A DNA stretch of 64,000 nucleotides from Phymatolithon calcareum. Its lineage: Eukaryota; Rhodophyta; Florideophyceae; Hapalidiales. The notes under the pieces are model-generated. The model had not been told where the DNA came from, ran no database searches, and saw nothing but the letters and a program-made list of their open reading frames with translations. The DNA is taken from positions 186,001 to 250,000 of the forward strand of contig OZ345361.1 in NCBI GenBank assembly GCA_977006965.1, given 5' to 3'. Made by a program: the position numbers and the translations under genes. This document shows, one piece after another, positions 18,880-29,565 of this stretch (its first letter is position 1; every line of letters begins with the position of its first letter).

Positions 18880-19728
18880 ATGGAAAATCAGCCTCCAATT
18901 CAGGACTTAGCTCAGGCCCTTACAGCCGTCCAGACTCAATTCAATAATTCACAACAGCACATTGTTGGATTAGAGAATGAGCTGGGCCAGACCAAGACCG
19001 TGCTTCAGAATGCCCAGCATCAGCTGACGACAAATACTAAGGCACCAAAGCAGAAACACCCGGAACCATTCAAGGGGAAATCATCCATCAAGAGCTGGAC
19101 AACACACATGAACAACTACTTGGCCGGCTCTACGGATGAAGAAGCCTTCCCAATTGCGATCAGCTACCTTCAAGGTCACGCTCACGAGTGGTGGATCGTA
19201 CACAAGGAGACCGAAGAAGGTCATCGTATCTCAAACTGGACTCAGTTGAAAGAAGCACTGATCAAACGCTTCGATACCCTGAATAAAGAAAAGATCGCTC
19301 GCGACAAGCTTGCGAAATGGAAACAGTTGAAGGACATATCAACGTTCAACGACGACTTCCAGCGCATTGTTCTTGACATACCCAACATTAGTGTCGAAGA
19401 ACAGATCGATCGCTATACTCGCGGCCTGAAAAGCTATATCTTCAAAGAACTTTGCACAAAAGAATATGAACGCCTCACCGACGTCATGCGTGATGCTGAA
19501 CGAGACGAAGCAGCACACAGCCGACTTCCGAGACCTGGAAACACACCGAAGAACCACACAGAGAAAGGTAACCAGCCCCAAAAACCAGTTCCAATGGATA
19601 TTGGAAATGTCCAAATTAAGAAACTAACCGCTGAAGAGCGTGAGAAATTCATGAAAGAGGGACGTTGCCTTCGTTGCCGCGAAAAAGGTCACATTACGAA
19701 GAACTGCCCAAAAGCCCAGAGTAACTGA
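18880..19728 (+). CDS. Ty3/gypsy Gag
   Basis: The 282-codon frame starts with ATG at 18,880. The N-terminus is coiled-coil-like. A retrotransposon Gag core follows (FKGKSSIKSWTTHM, GHAHEWWIVHKE, LKEALIKRF), and a CCHC zinc knuckle, CLRCREKGHITKNC, is near the C-terminus. This is the expected structural protein that packages element RNA in virus-like particles. The frame is intact. The pol frame opens at 19,725, overlapping the gag stop by only a few bases. Confidence 0.88.
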   Translation: MENQPPIQDLAQALTAVQTQFNNSQQHIVGLENELGQTKTVLQNAQHQLTTNTKAPKQKHPEPFKGKSSIKSWTTHMNNYLAGSTDEEAFPIAISYLQGHAHEWWIVHKETEEGHRISNWTQLKEALIKRFDTLNKEKIARDKLAKWKQLKDISTFNDDFQRIVLDIPNISVEEQIDRYTRGLKSYIFKELCTKEYERLTDVMRDAERDEAAHSRLPRPGNTPKNHTEKGNQPQKPVPMDIGNVQIKKLTAEEREKFMKEGRCLRCREKGHITKNCPKAQSN

Positions 19729-21628
19729 GTACATTCAGTCTGCTCCACAGTACTGCAGTTCCTGAACCAAAGCAACCGAAACCTAGAAGAGCCGAAGTTA
19801 CCAAAGTCATACCACCTGAACCCCATGACACAAAAAATCCTTTCGATCCATTGACACCAAGCCTCTTGATCACAAAAGCTATGTTTTCTGGAGCTCCTGC
19901 CGAAGTCCTCATAGACGACGGGGCAGAATTAAACCATTTATCTGAAGAATTCTGTCGTCGGAACAATATAACCATAAAGGAAGAGCTCCACGAAGCGCTC
20001 ATGGCCAATAACACAAGCCAAAGACTAAAATCCACAACAAAACCTCTCGTCCTCAGTATAGGAGGCTATACTGAAAAGATTCGCTTCGCCGTTTGTCCCC
20101 TAAACTATGACATTATCTTAGGGAAAAAATGGACTACGGAACATAAAGCGATTACCAACCACTACACCAACGAGATCAAATTCTCGTGCAAAGGCAAAAC
20201 CCACACCATTGTTGCCACAGATCCAAAGACAAGAAACCTAATCTCTGTTAACGCAATTACAAGAGACTATGGAAAACAATATCCTACTTTCGCTGTGATG
20301 CTAAGGAAAGTACCTAGCTCAGACCAAGGGAATGCTGAACAAAAGAAAAATCAAGAAATTAGTAAAATACTGAGAGAATACAAAGACGCATTTCCAGATA
20401 CTCTACCCAAAAGACTCCCACCGAAACGAAGCCAAGATCTTTCTATCGACCTCAAAGACGGAAGTGTACCCCAGAAGAAAGGACTGTATAGAATGTCTAC
20501 CTCTGACCTCAAAGAGCTCAAAAGACATCTAGCAGATCTTATCGATCACGAGTTCATACAACCAAGTTCAAGCCCTTGGGGAGCACACATCTTATTTGCA
20601 AGCAAGAAGGATGGCGGATTATGCCTATGTGTTGATTATCGAGCTCTGAACCGCTTGACGCTCAAGAACAGCTATCCTCTACGACGCATTGACGACATAT
20701 TGGACCAGCTGTCTACAGCAAAGTATTTCAAAACCATCGACCTCAGAAGCGGCTATCATCAAATCAGACTCGACCCCAAGTCGATTCCACTAACCGCATT
20801 CCGCACACGATACGGGCACTTCGAGTTTCGTGTCGTACCCTTTGGGCTTTGCAATGCTCCCGCTAAGTTCATGGAATTAATGAACGAAGCATTCATCAAA
20901 TATTTGGATAAGTTCATTGCCATTTATCTTGATGATATCTTGATCTACAGTGACACTTGGGAAGAAAACCTTGAACACTTAAAGAAAACTTTAGAAATTC
21001 TCCGAAAAGAGAAGCTTTACGCGAAAGTTTCAAAGTGTGTCTTTGGATCTCAACAGGTCGACTATCTCGGATTAGTACTCAAACCAAATGGAGTGGCCAA
21101 GAACCCCCACAAGACCAAAGCTATCACAGACTGGCCAACTCCTGAATCTAAGAAAGATGTCCAATCGTTCCTTGGACTCGTCAACTATTACCGCAGATTC
21201 ATCAAAAACTTCTCCAGAATCACCGAACCTCTGACCGAACTTACAAAAAACGTACAGTTTGTATGGACGGATACGACTGAAAAAGAATTCAACGCTTTGA
21301 AAGACTCAGTAACTTCGGCACCAGTCTTACAGACATTCCGTGATGATCTTCCCGTCATTGTCACGACCGATGCTTCGAAAGTAGCAATCGGAGCAGTATT
21401 AGAAGAGAACGGAGCCACAGGACGTAAACCAGTAGCTTTCACGTCTCGTACACTTAATACTGCAGAACAGAACTATGCAGCCCACGACCTAGAGCTACTA
21501 GGCGTTGTCGACACTCTACGTGCTTAGCGATGCTATCTTCATGGCCGAAAACTCATAGTCCACACAGACCATTACCCCTTACGCTACATTCAAACACAAG
21601 ATCATCTCTCCAATCGACAAGTCCGTAT
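19725..21628 (+). pseudogene. Ty3/gypsy Pol (protease, reverse transcriptase, RNase H), 3' truncated
   Basis: The pol frame is open from 19,725 to 21,527 in the -1 frame relative to gag. Domains in order: aspartic protease with LIDDGAELNHLS (DDGA where DSGA/DTGA is usual); reverse transcriptase with SPWGAHILFASKKDGG, TIDLRSGYHQIRL, VPFGLCNAPAKFMEL and catalytic YLDDILIYS; connection; and RNase H with VTTDASKVAIGAVLEE and AEQNYAAHDLELLGVV. A frameshift near 21,527 is followed by HGRKLIVHTDHYPLRYIQTQ and SNRQVRM in another frame. Homology ends near 21,628. Integrase, chromodomain and 3' LTR are missing, so the copy cannot integrate. Confidence 0.88.
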
Positions 21629-21699
21629 GCTTCCGCCGTATATTCGCGAAAAGAATGCGGCGATACGTGCGGCGTTTGCTTTCCACAACTCCGAACAAT

Positions 21700-24600
21700 C
21701 ACGTCTGCTTCCGTGTCCGTCACTTCATATTTAGTGTCCACGGCATACTCGCTCGACGTTTCACCTTGACCACCCGATCCTTGGCCCGATTTCCAAACAC
21801 ATTTTCGCTTGTCTCAATTGAAAATGGTGACTACGCTATCACGGCCTCTGGACACAGCCTCAGCATACGGCTTGTGCTATTCCAAGGCATCTTCAATTTG
21901 CAGTCCTGATTCGACGTCCCAGATGTGAACAGTATTGTCCGCCGATCCCGAAACGATCAGTTGACAATCTGAGCTGAACGAAACAGCGCACCTCTGTGAC
22001 CTTGAAGAGCGTTCCCAATTTGAGTAAACATCTCTGCATCCCACAGTCAAAAAGTTCTATCACGAGAACCGGAGACCACCTGTCGCCCGTCATGACTGAA
22101 CGAAACGGAATGCCCTTCATCTGTGTGCCCTTCCATTGGGCTACCAATCTGCTTGCACGTACACGAGTCCCACAAACGTACCGTTCCATCTTCCGACGCA
22201 GGCGCAACTCGAAAACAATCATGGCTTAATGAAACGGCCCACACTGGTGCGGAATGTCCACATTAAAACTCAGTTGCTTCCGCTTCCACGCGTGTGTCCC
22301 AAATGCGAACAATACCATCAAAAGACCCGGAAATTATTGTTCCTCCGTTAGGAGTAAACGTAACACTTGTTACGTAGCCGTGCACGCTTGCGGATGTCCA
22401 CGAATTTCTCCCACTGTTGGCGTCTCACAATCAAACTGTGCCATCATAGGATACTGATGCAATTTGACTTCCATCAGGACTGAATCTAGCAAACTTCACC
22501 CAATCCGCGTGTCCTTCAAACGGCTGACCGATACTCGTCCCAGCCCCCGTGTCCCACACACGAATTGTATTGTCATCTGATCCCGTCACCAACCGTTGGC
22601 ACGTCCCACTGAATGCAACAGAACTTATGCAATCCCCGTACGCTTCGGCATCTTCGAATATAGAATTCCCTGTGCAACTGTCCAAAACTTTCAGTGTTCC
22701 ATCAATCAGACCCATTGCAACCGATCGGTCGTCATTCGAAACGGCGACAAAATCAAAACTGCACTGCTGCAGGACTTCTAGAATCTATGCTCCAATTCTT
22801 GCCTCCCAAACAGGCAATGGTAGCAGTATACTGCTTATTATTTGGGACCAACCGCAAGAGTGCAATAGATACTGCAATAGCTCTCGAACTTCCAGTATCC
22901 TATTGCTATTGCAATAGAGGTAATAGGCTTGAATCTGTTACATGGTCGACAGTACCTCTTGCTCGGCATCTTCCGAAACCCCAACAAGTTACAGAGCGAG
23001 CGTTTCCTTTCCGAGTAGTGATGGTCTTCACCACGTCGGATTGCTGCGTCATGAGTGCTATCAAGACGTGCTCTCTCTTTGGTCGGGCGGCCATTCTCGA
23101 GTGTGGAGAACAATCTCCGAAAGCGGTTTCTGAGGGATGGAGATGTGTTTTTGCGCTTGAAGCTCTTGTCTGAGTGTAAACAAAAAAGTAGAAATGGAGT
23201 GACGCAACATACGGACAGAAATAAAAGAGCCTGAGTGGATTGACGCTTCGTATATTTGATGCATGACATCACTCCGATCATCAGGCCAATACGTATACTG
23301 CAATAGGAAAAGACGAAGCAATGTACGGAAATAGCAGTATACTGCAGTATATTGCAATAGCAGTATACTGCTCCCATTGCCAACATACGATCCTCAGCGC
23401 GCGAAAATATCTTCTCACCAACGGTACTCACAGAAACGCCCTTTGAGAACGCGCACTGGCAACTCAGTTGTCGCCCATTCCCAGACTGCGATCGATTTGT
23501 CATTCGACCCAAAGAGATTGTTTTGGATGCAGCAGCAAACAATAAGCATCTTATTGCCTGATTGTGTCTTTTCAGCTGCATTAATATGTCACCTGTCGAC
23601 GCATCTACGACAACAACATCACTGCCTGCTCCTGATGCGACAAAACATACACACAGAGAGAAATCAACTGTCCAGCACTTTCCTCTCATGGGGACCTCCA
23701 CGGTCTGCGCGCTGCGCGGATCTGGAAAGAACGCTTTCACGGGTTGCAAATACGACTTCGGTATTTACGATTCGACGATTTTCAAGTACGCGTCTTCAAC
23801 TGCATTCTCCGTCCTTCTGTTGACCAGTCATCCGCACACTGGGAACAGAAACGGTCGTTGTCTTTCCTTCACTCCCCCCACGACAATTTTATCCCTTTCC
23901 AAAGCAATTCGAGGCTCTGTCTCACTTTCAGTCCCAACATACCACAGATATCACCACTTGCATAAGTCAAACACGCATCCAACAAAAGAACGCTAAGCTC
24001 CATCATCGAATCTGCAGACATCAGGTGTCTGCCAAGCTCCACAAGAATATATCAGTTCTCTCCGACGGACCACCATGTTCTCGCTTTCTGTGCCGACAAC
24101 ATTCGCTCAAATGAATCACCTTGATCTGCAATCAACGAACCTTCAAATATGCCCCGTTCCGATGACAGATATGCATGCAGAAGCTGTGTATGCCATACCG
24201 AGCTTGTCTTCATCCTTTCCTCCTGTCGTTTGCAAACTCCAATTGTAGATCTTCTTTCCCCCGCCCTTCTCCATCTTCCCGAAAGGTGAGCTTGCGAAGA
24301 CTCAACCCGTTGAGAAGGCGCACGACTGCCAAAGCAAAACCTTTTTCGACGTTCCACATTCGGCTCAAGACTGAAATGGGCATCCAAGCCTGGTTTCGCA
24401 GCACGCAAAGACTTGTGTATAGATCGGCGATCGTGTGGTCCAGGACAACACCATGCGTTCTCTGCAGCTTTACAAATCCAGCTTCCACGATTTTAAGGCT
24501 GAGGGCGAGTTCTGTGTTCAAGCTACGGCCTCCTGGGCCTTGCTCTTCGCCAAATTCAATACTCTGCTTCTCCAGCAGTGAAACATATTCGCCACATGCA

Positions 24601-24780
24601 CCTTCAAAATCTTCATCACTTGAGAGGAAACTAACTGTGCTTCTTGGAACTGCCAGCGCTATCGGAAACCCGCCGCAACTCTATAAGATCCTCACAATAC
24701 TCTTTCTCACGTCCCCGGTGACTTCTCCAAGCCCGTTCTTCGCAACTTCTTGTTTCGCGAGCGTCATAAACATCCTCGCA
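21700..24780 (-). pseudogene. NB-ARC/WD40 (STAND, NLR-like) pseudogene, proximal copy
   Basis: Read on the minus strand, the 5' part has the end of an NB-ARC module: CGGFPIALAV (the GLPL motif), a helical stretch, and a winged-helix-like part (WMPISVLSRMWNVEKG, LSLRKLTF). After several frame breaks a WD40 domain follows: VDFSLCVCFVASGAGSDVVV, IAVWEWAT, LVTGSDDNTIRVWDTGAG, SPDGSQIASVSYDGTV, ISGSFDGIVRIWDT, SEDGTVRLWDS and VVSGSRDRTF. It is interrupted at 22,813-23,381 by an inverted-repeat element. Walker A and B regions are not present in this copy. STAND proteins of this type are ligand-triggered ATPases, often in immunity or cell death. Here stops and frameshifts rule out a full-length product. 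Confidence 0.75.
22813..23381. mobile_element. Inverted-repeat DNA element inserted in WD40 pseudogene
   Basis: The 22-base ends GGCAATGGTAGCAGTATACT.. (22,813-22,834) and its inverted copy at 23,360-23,381 differ at one base. Removing the 569 bases joins the two halves of the WD40 repeat. A 4-base AACA lies on both sides and may be the target-site duplication. Internal ATTGCAATAG and GCAGTATACTGC words recur near both ends. No transposase-like frame; family not assigned. Confidence 0.75.
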
Positions 24781-24799
24781 GACACGTTCCCTAGTGCAT

Positions 24800-26460
24800 C
24801 CGCTGCTCACAGCAACGCGCGTTACCCCCTTGCTGTGCCCTTCGAGAATACGCACTGGCGACTCAGATGTCTCCCATTCCCAGACTTCGATCGATCGATC
24901 ATCGGACCCAGAGAAAATTGTTCTTTACGAAGCAACAAACGCGGGCGCAAGTGGCCGCAGCAGTAATGCTGCGCAGCGCGATTCTTCTGGCGGTAATTCC
25001 GTCGCAAATAGCTGGCGCTATCGTGAACGCGCTCGCCTGGGACTCGGCATCGAGAACTTGCCACGCTCGAAATGCCAGACCCAACCCCGCCGTCGCTGAA
25101 TTTCCGAGAAATCTTGCGAATTTACGCGGATTTGATACAGGCCGGTTATCATAACCAGTCCGGCTACCCGTGCACCTTTGCGTCATAGGAAGGAGCCAAG
25201 AGTTCAGTCAGGAATTTTTCCACACTACATTGCAGGGTTTTATGAAATGACAAGAGCTGTGCTCCGGACTCCCCAGGGGAGAAGACTATCGCCTTCTAGT
25301 AGTATGATAGTACATGGATTCCGCCGTGTCTGGTGCGCCGTAACGCGCAAGGAAGCTGGGAGAGAAGAAAGAAGGAAATGAAAGAAGGCAGAGAGATGAT
25401 TAGCTACATTAAAGGACCTAAATGGTTTCCAACCCGGGCATCACTTTGAAGGACGGCGAATGAAGATTGGATATGGATGTTAAGCTGGACCATGGTCTGC
25501 ACAGAGTGCAGCTTGGACAGCTGTTGTGACATCAAGTACCACTCGTATCTGTTAAGGTCTACTAGAGCCGTAAGGATGCGGAGTTGTTTCATCAGCTTCG
25601 AGAAATCCCACAGTACAAGAAAGAATGAAAGGTCAGTATGTCCTTTCAGTCGTTTTAATATATCACATGTCGACGAAACTGCGACTACAACATCACTGCC
25701 TGCGCCTCCTGCGCCTGATGCGAGAAAGCGTCCACATGGAGAACAATCAACTGCATCGCAATATCCTCCCACGGGGATCTCCATGATCTGCGCGCTCTGC
25801 GGACCTTGGAAAAACTCGTTCACGGATCGCAAATACGGCTTTAGTGTGTGCCATTCCACGTTTTTCAATTAAGCTTCTACTACTGCGTTCTCAGTTCTTA
25901 TGTTGAACAGTCGTCCGCACGCTGGGAACAGAAACGGTCGCTGCCCTTCCGTTACTCTTCCCCACAACAATTTTATCGCTTTCCAAAGCAATTCGAATCT
26001 CTGTCGGATTCTTTGTGGAATAAGTTCATCCCCAAGCGTCAGCAAACAATCAAACGGCGGTTTCAGTCCCAACATCCCACTGATCTTACAACGTGCATGT
26101 CTGCAATACGCATCAAACAAAAGAACACCAAGCTCCATCATCAAATGTTTAGACACAAGGTGTCTGTCAAGTTCCACATGGATTTAACCTCCTCTCCAAC
26201 AGACCTCCATGCGCTCTGTTTCTTAGTCAACAAAATTCGCTCAAATGAATCACATTGAGCTTCAACCAACGATTCTCCACACGTGTTCAGCTCCGGTGCT
26301 GGATATCCGTTCAGAAGCTGTGTGTAAACTTCTGACTTTCTTTCATTGCTCCGCCTGTTGTTTACAAAAGTCCAATTACAAATCATGCAACATGAGACCT
26401 CCTTATTTCCCCCACCTTTCTGCCGTCTACTATGGAAAGTGCTATCAGCAGTCTCCACCC
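24800..26460 (-). pseudogene. NB-ARC/WD40 pseudogene, distal tandem copy
   Basis: The minus-strand order matches the proximal copy. A helical linker (about 26,450-26,150) includes TQLLNGYPAPE and CDSFERILLTKK, aligning with TQLLHAYLSSE and GDSFERMLSAQK of the other copy. The WD40 start follows (25,868-25,650: AVDCSPCGRFLASGAG, GSDVVVAVSSTCDILKRLKG). About 650 unrelated bases (24,975-25,645) intervene, then more WD40 (IFSGSDDRSIEVWEWETS, ILEGHSKGVTRVAV). Many stops are present. The pair reflects a tandem duplication of one gene that decayed afterwards. Confidence 0.7.
24975..25645. other. Interruption of the distal WD40 copy
   Basis: This stretch separates two parts of the same WD40 domain. 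It has short frames on both strands without family resemblance and no obvious terminal repeats. It may be an insertion or rearranged DNA. Confidence 0.4.
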
Positions 26461-26520
26461 TAGTTTCTAAAGATTATTCCACTTTATTGGTACTAGAACC
26501 AGGAGAGTACGATTACTTAT
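26425..26520. repeat. Repeat shared with 44,935-45,000, with a 39-base insert
   Basis: TCTACTATGGAAAGTGCTAT through CTAAAGATTA matches 44,938-44,986. Here an extra CCACTTTATTGGTACTAGAA..-type segment, also present at 43,851, is inserted, with GATTA on both sides. Confidence 0.65.
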
Positions 26521-26683
26521 GTTAGAAGTTCGAACTCAGAACTCGTTTTATTTAACGTATGTGGGTTAAATTTAGTGTACTATTTTTTAAAAAACATTAC
26601 ACAAAATTGTGGGCTCGCTCGTTCGGGCAGTGCCATAACTTTAGCTTCAAATTTAATTAATTTTATTTAATTCTGGCCAGATC

Positions 26684-28042
26684 TACTCTCCCCGAAATTA
26701 ATATAGCCCCACTTTGGCAAACCGCCAGGGGCACACGCATGGCGGGAATCGCAATAAAGGACCGGTAGTCCTTTAATCGTCTACTCATTGCTCTACATAC
26801 TAGCCCAAATATGGCTCTCTAGGTTTTTGTTAACTCGCAGTGTACGCCAAAATGTATGATTGCCCCTATCGAAAACTTCATGCATCCGCCAAGCGAAAGG
26901 CCATGGGATTCATAGGGCGCTCTGCGTCCTGTGGCCTTCTTTATATGCATGGTTGGCGACGTACCCACGTACGCTGTTCGAGTCACTCAGCCCCCAACCA
27001 TGGGTCGAGGACTATCTCTGACGAAGGAGGACGAGGCGGTGATCCGGGCGTTCGACTCCAAAGGCTTGAGCAAGAGGGTCATTGCTTTGCAAGTGAAACG
27101 GTCTCGAAAAACCTTCTCGAACTTTCTGAACAAGTTCCCTGGCCAATCTCGACGGAAAAAGGCAGGGAGGCCCGGAAATCTGTCTGATCAGGCTGCTCGG
27201 GCATTCATTCGGAAGGCTTCTGCTTCAAAAATGACAGCTCGGGAGCTCCGAGACATGTACAATTTTCCCGTCGTGCAGCAAGTCCTTAGCGGTACTATGT
27301 ACTTGGAGTTTAGGCGAATGAAACGGGCTCCAAGCGAGGAGTTATGGTCTGGGTTTGTTTTTCGTGTCGCGGAAAGCCGGAATTAGTATTCGTACCGAAC
27401 ACAATGAATGCGCAAAGGTACGTACAGCTGCTTGCGATTCATCTGGAACCGTTTGTAGAATCGTGCTGCGGTGGGGACTGGGGTTTCCAGCAGGATAACG
27501 CGACGGCGCACACAGCGAGGTACACAGGTGAGTACTTCTTTGAAGCAGGGATCAGCCTTATGACGTGGCCATCGCGTAGTACAGATCTGAACCCAATTGA
27601 GAACCTTTGGGGCATCGTTGTGCGTGTTGTTTACAAGGATTGGCGTCAGTTTGAGTACGAGGACGACCTCATCTAAACGATTCAAGCATCCTTGGATCGT
27701 ATCGGACTGGAAACGCTTCGGACGCTGATTGGATCGATGCCGGACCGGTGCATGAAGGATATCGAGAAGCTCGGTGAGTTTACGGGCTACTGAGCGTTGT
27801 TGTTTGGTGCGATTGGCTGAGAAAGATAGAGGTGGCGCTAACTTACTGCGGACGAAAAAATGTGCTATTCAAGCAAACTTGATTTACTGTTTGACTTCAT
27901 GGGGGTTCACTAAATTAGGTTAGTCATTGCGTTGAAAAAGAAGGCTATACATGCAGCGCGACGACAATAGTGGCGCTAGGAGTCACCATGGCTACAAGAA
28001 AGAACTCATGCCAAGGTAGGCTATATTAATTTCGGGGAGTAC
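26684..28042 (+). mobile_element. Tc1/mariner element inserted in R1
   Basis: Inverted termini CTCCCCGAAATTAATATAGC (left, about 26,688) and the complement ending at about 28,040 lie next to TA on each side. Length is about 1.36 kb. The interrupted sequence (CCAGATC..TACAGAGGTGCTTCTC) matches the other R1 copy across the insertion. Confidence 0.85.
26999..27793 (+). pseudogene. Tc1-type transposase with internal deletion
   Basis: The N-terminal frame (from ATG near 26,999; MGRGLSLTKEDEAVIRAF) has the helix-turn-helix region and the basic GRPGNLSD stretch, ending at RRMKRAP. In another frame from 27,330 the catalytic half continues: VMVWVCFSCRGKP, FQQDNATAHTARYTGEYFF and STDLNPIENLWG. Exactly 34 residues separate the second Asp from the final Glu, the DD34E spacing of Tc1. 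The segment that should hold the first catalytic Asp, about 60 residues, is deleted at the join, and a stop lies at 27,676 before IQASLDRIGLETL. The protein is inactive, but the termini could be mobilised by a related transposase. Confidence 0.85.
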
Positions 28043-29565
28043 AGAGGTGCTTCTCGCACTGAGTGTCTGCAAATATATTCTATTCCGTTTACGGTTTACG
28101 ACATCCTAGATTGTGTCAAATTCCCTCTGTGAATAGTCCCAATCTAAAATATTGCAATTTATTGAAAATGTGGCTCGCTACGCAACGGCAGCTTAAAAGG
28201 CACCTTGTTTCCGGCTGTTATTTCTTTGCTCTCCGTCCTATAACTTAATGAGTATCGTTGAGGATCATATTGATCGCCATTGCGACTCTCGTTTTTTCTT
28301 CTCTTATCGATGTAGGCTTGAATGTCATTTGCTGCATGGTTAATGTGCATCATTTCCACAGTCGCCCAAGTTTGTCTTCCAGAAGTGACGGATTCCTTGG
28401 AATTCTTCCCATTAACCATTGGGCACATAGGTCTCTATGAGAGCTTCATTTCAGGGTAAGGACCAGTGGGATTTTGTCGACGCCGAGGAGTGGATTCTTC
28501 TTGAATATCCTTCTTCGTCTTATTTCCATTCTAGCTGGAGAGTATTTTTGGAGGGTGTTTTTCTATTTTCTGATCCATATGCCAATCCTTTATCATTTGC
28601 TGCTCGCTCTCGACTTCTACGTCTTTGCCAAATTCCTTTTCGATCTCATGACTGTACTAATTAGAGGATATGAAGCTTCGCACCGCGTCATTCCATGTCG
28701 ATCATGTACGCTATCATGTTCTGTAGTTTTATTGTGCGGAAATGACAGGAGTCGCACGCCGCAACCAATTTATCGAGAAAGTCCCATTCGATGAAGTAAG
28801 GGCACGAAGAAGCTTTTTTCTAAAACTCTGTGGCACTGGATTGCTGACTGTTTGAAGGATGTTATATTTCAACTCATTACGGAAATTTATATTTCCTCCA
28901 GAGATCTAAAAGCCGTCCAAGGAGCGTACGATTCTCTGCTCCTATTCTGGCAATGAGAAGTCGAGGTGGACAGCACGGAAAGGCAGAAACATACGAAGGC
29001 GATAGAGGCCATTGGAAGAGGGAGCGATTCGATGGACTCTTGTGTAGTGAATAGATGCGCGATAGAGAAGCCGCAAATAAACATAGATCTCATTTTAGTA
29101 CAAGCCCCAAGGTGCTTCCCCAAAGTTTAATTTTGGAGGCAAACGTAAACTGCATTTTCCATTGGAAAGCTGGCGCTAGCCTCAGATTTAGATTGTTAAG
29201 ATAATAAATTTGAAAAGAGCTGATGATCCCACAAAACAACACACATAGTCATTTCCACTATGCTTACGAAACACGCTTCGTGATGCCAAACAAACGCGAC
29301 ACGACTTTGCGATGTAGTTCCTTGCTCTGTTGATAAATTGTTTTTACTTTGCCTTCAAAAATGCGAAATCTAGACTTGTGAGCACGGCTAAATATTTTTC
29401 AAAATTAATTAATACAGTATAGTCCTGTCTTTCACGGTCTACATGCTAGACAGTAGCAACTGAAGAAGCTTTTCCCGTATATTTGTAAGACTATGACACA
29501 CTGAACTTTATTCAGAAATATATTTGAATCGAAAAGATGTACTGTACTATCATTCTTGCGCAGTC

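Larger units (their letters stand above)
26605..29565 (-). repeat. Unclassified interspersed repeat R1, copy 1 (split by Tc1)
   Basis: R1 is defined here from three copies: this one, 47,120-47,905 and 58,430-59,535 (inverted). One terminus is GGGCTCGCTCG..GGGCAGTGCCATAAC (about 26,608). The other end is ..GTACTGTACTATCATTCTTGCG (about 29,565), next to a LINE-type tail at 29,455-29,530. The minus-strand frame 28,428-28,159 (89 codons, MCPMVNGKNSKES start) is conserved in copy 3 with few changes, so it was probably part of a protein. I recognise no family. The Tc1 element at 26,684-28,042 lies inside it. Confidence 0.65.

Noticed and set aside
23377-23996. Long plus-strand frames at 23.4-25.2 kb
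   Set aside because: These are antisense to the NB-ARC/WD40 pseudogenes; their composition follows from the coding strand.
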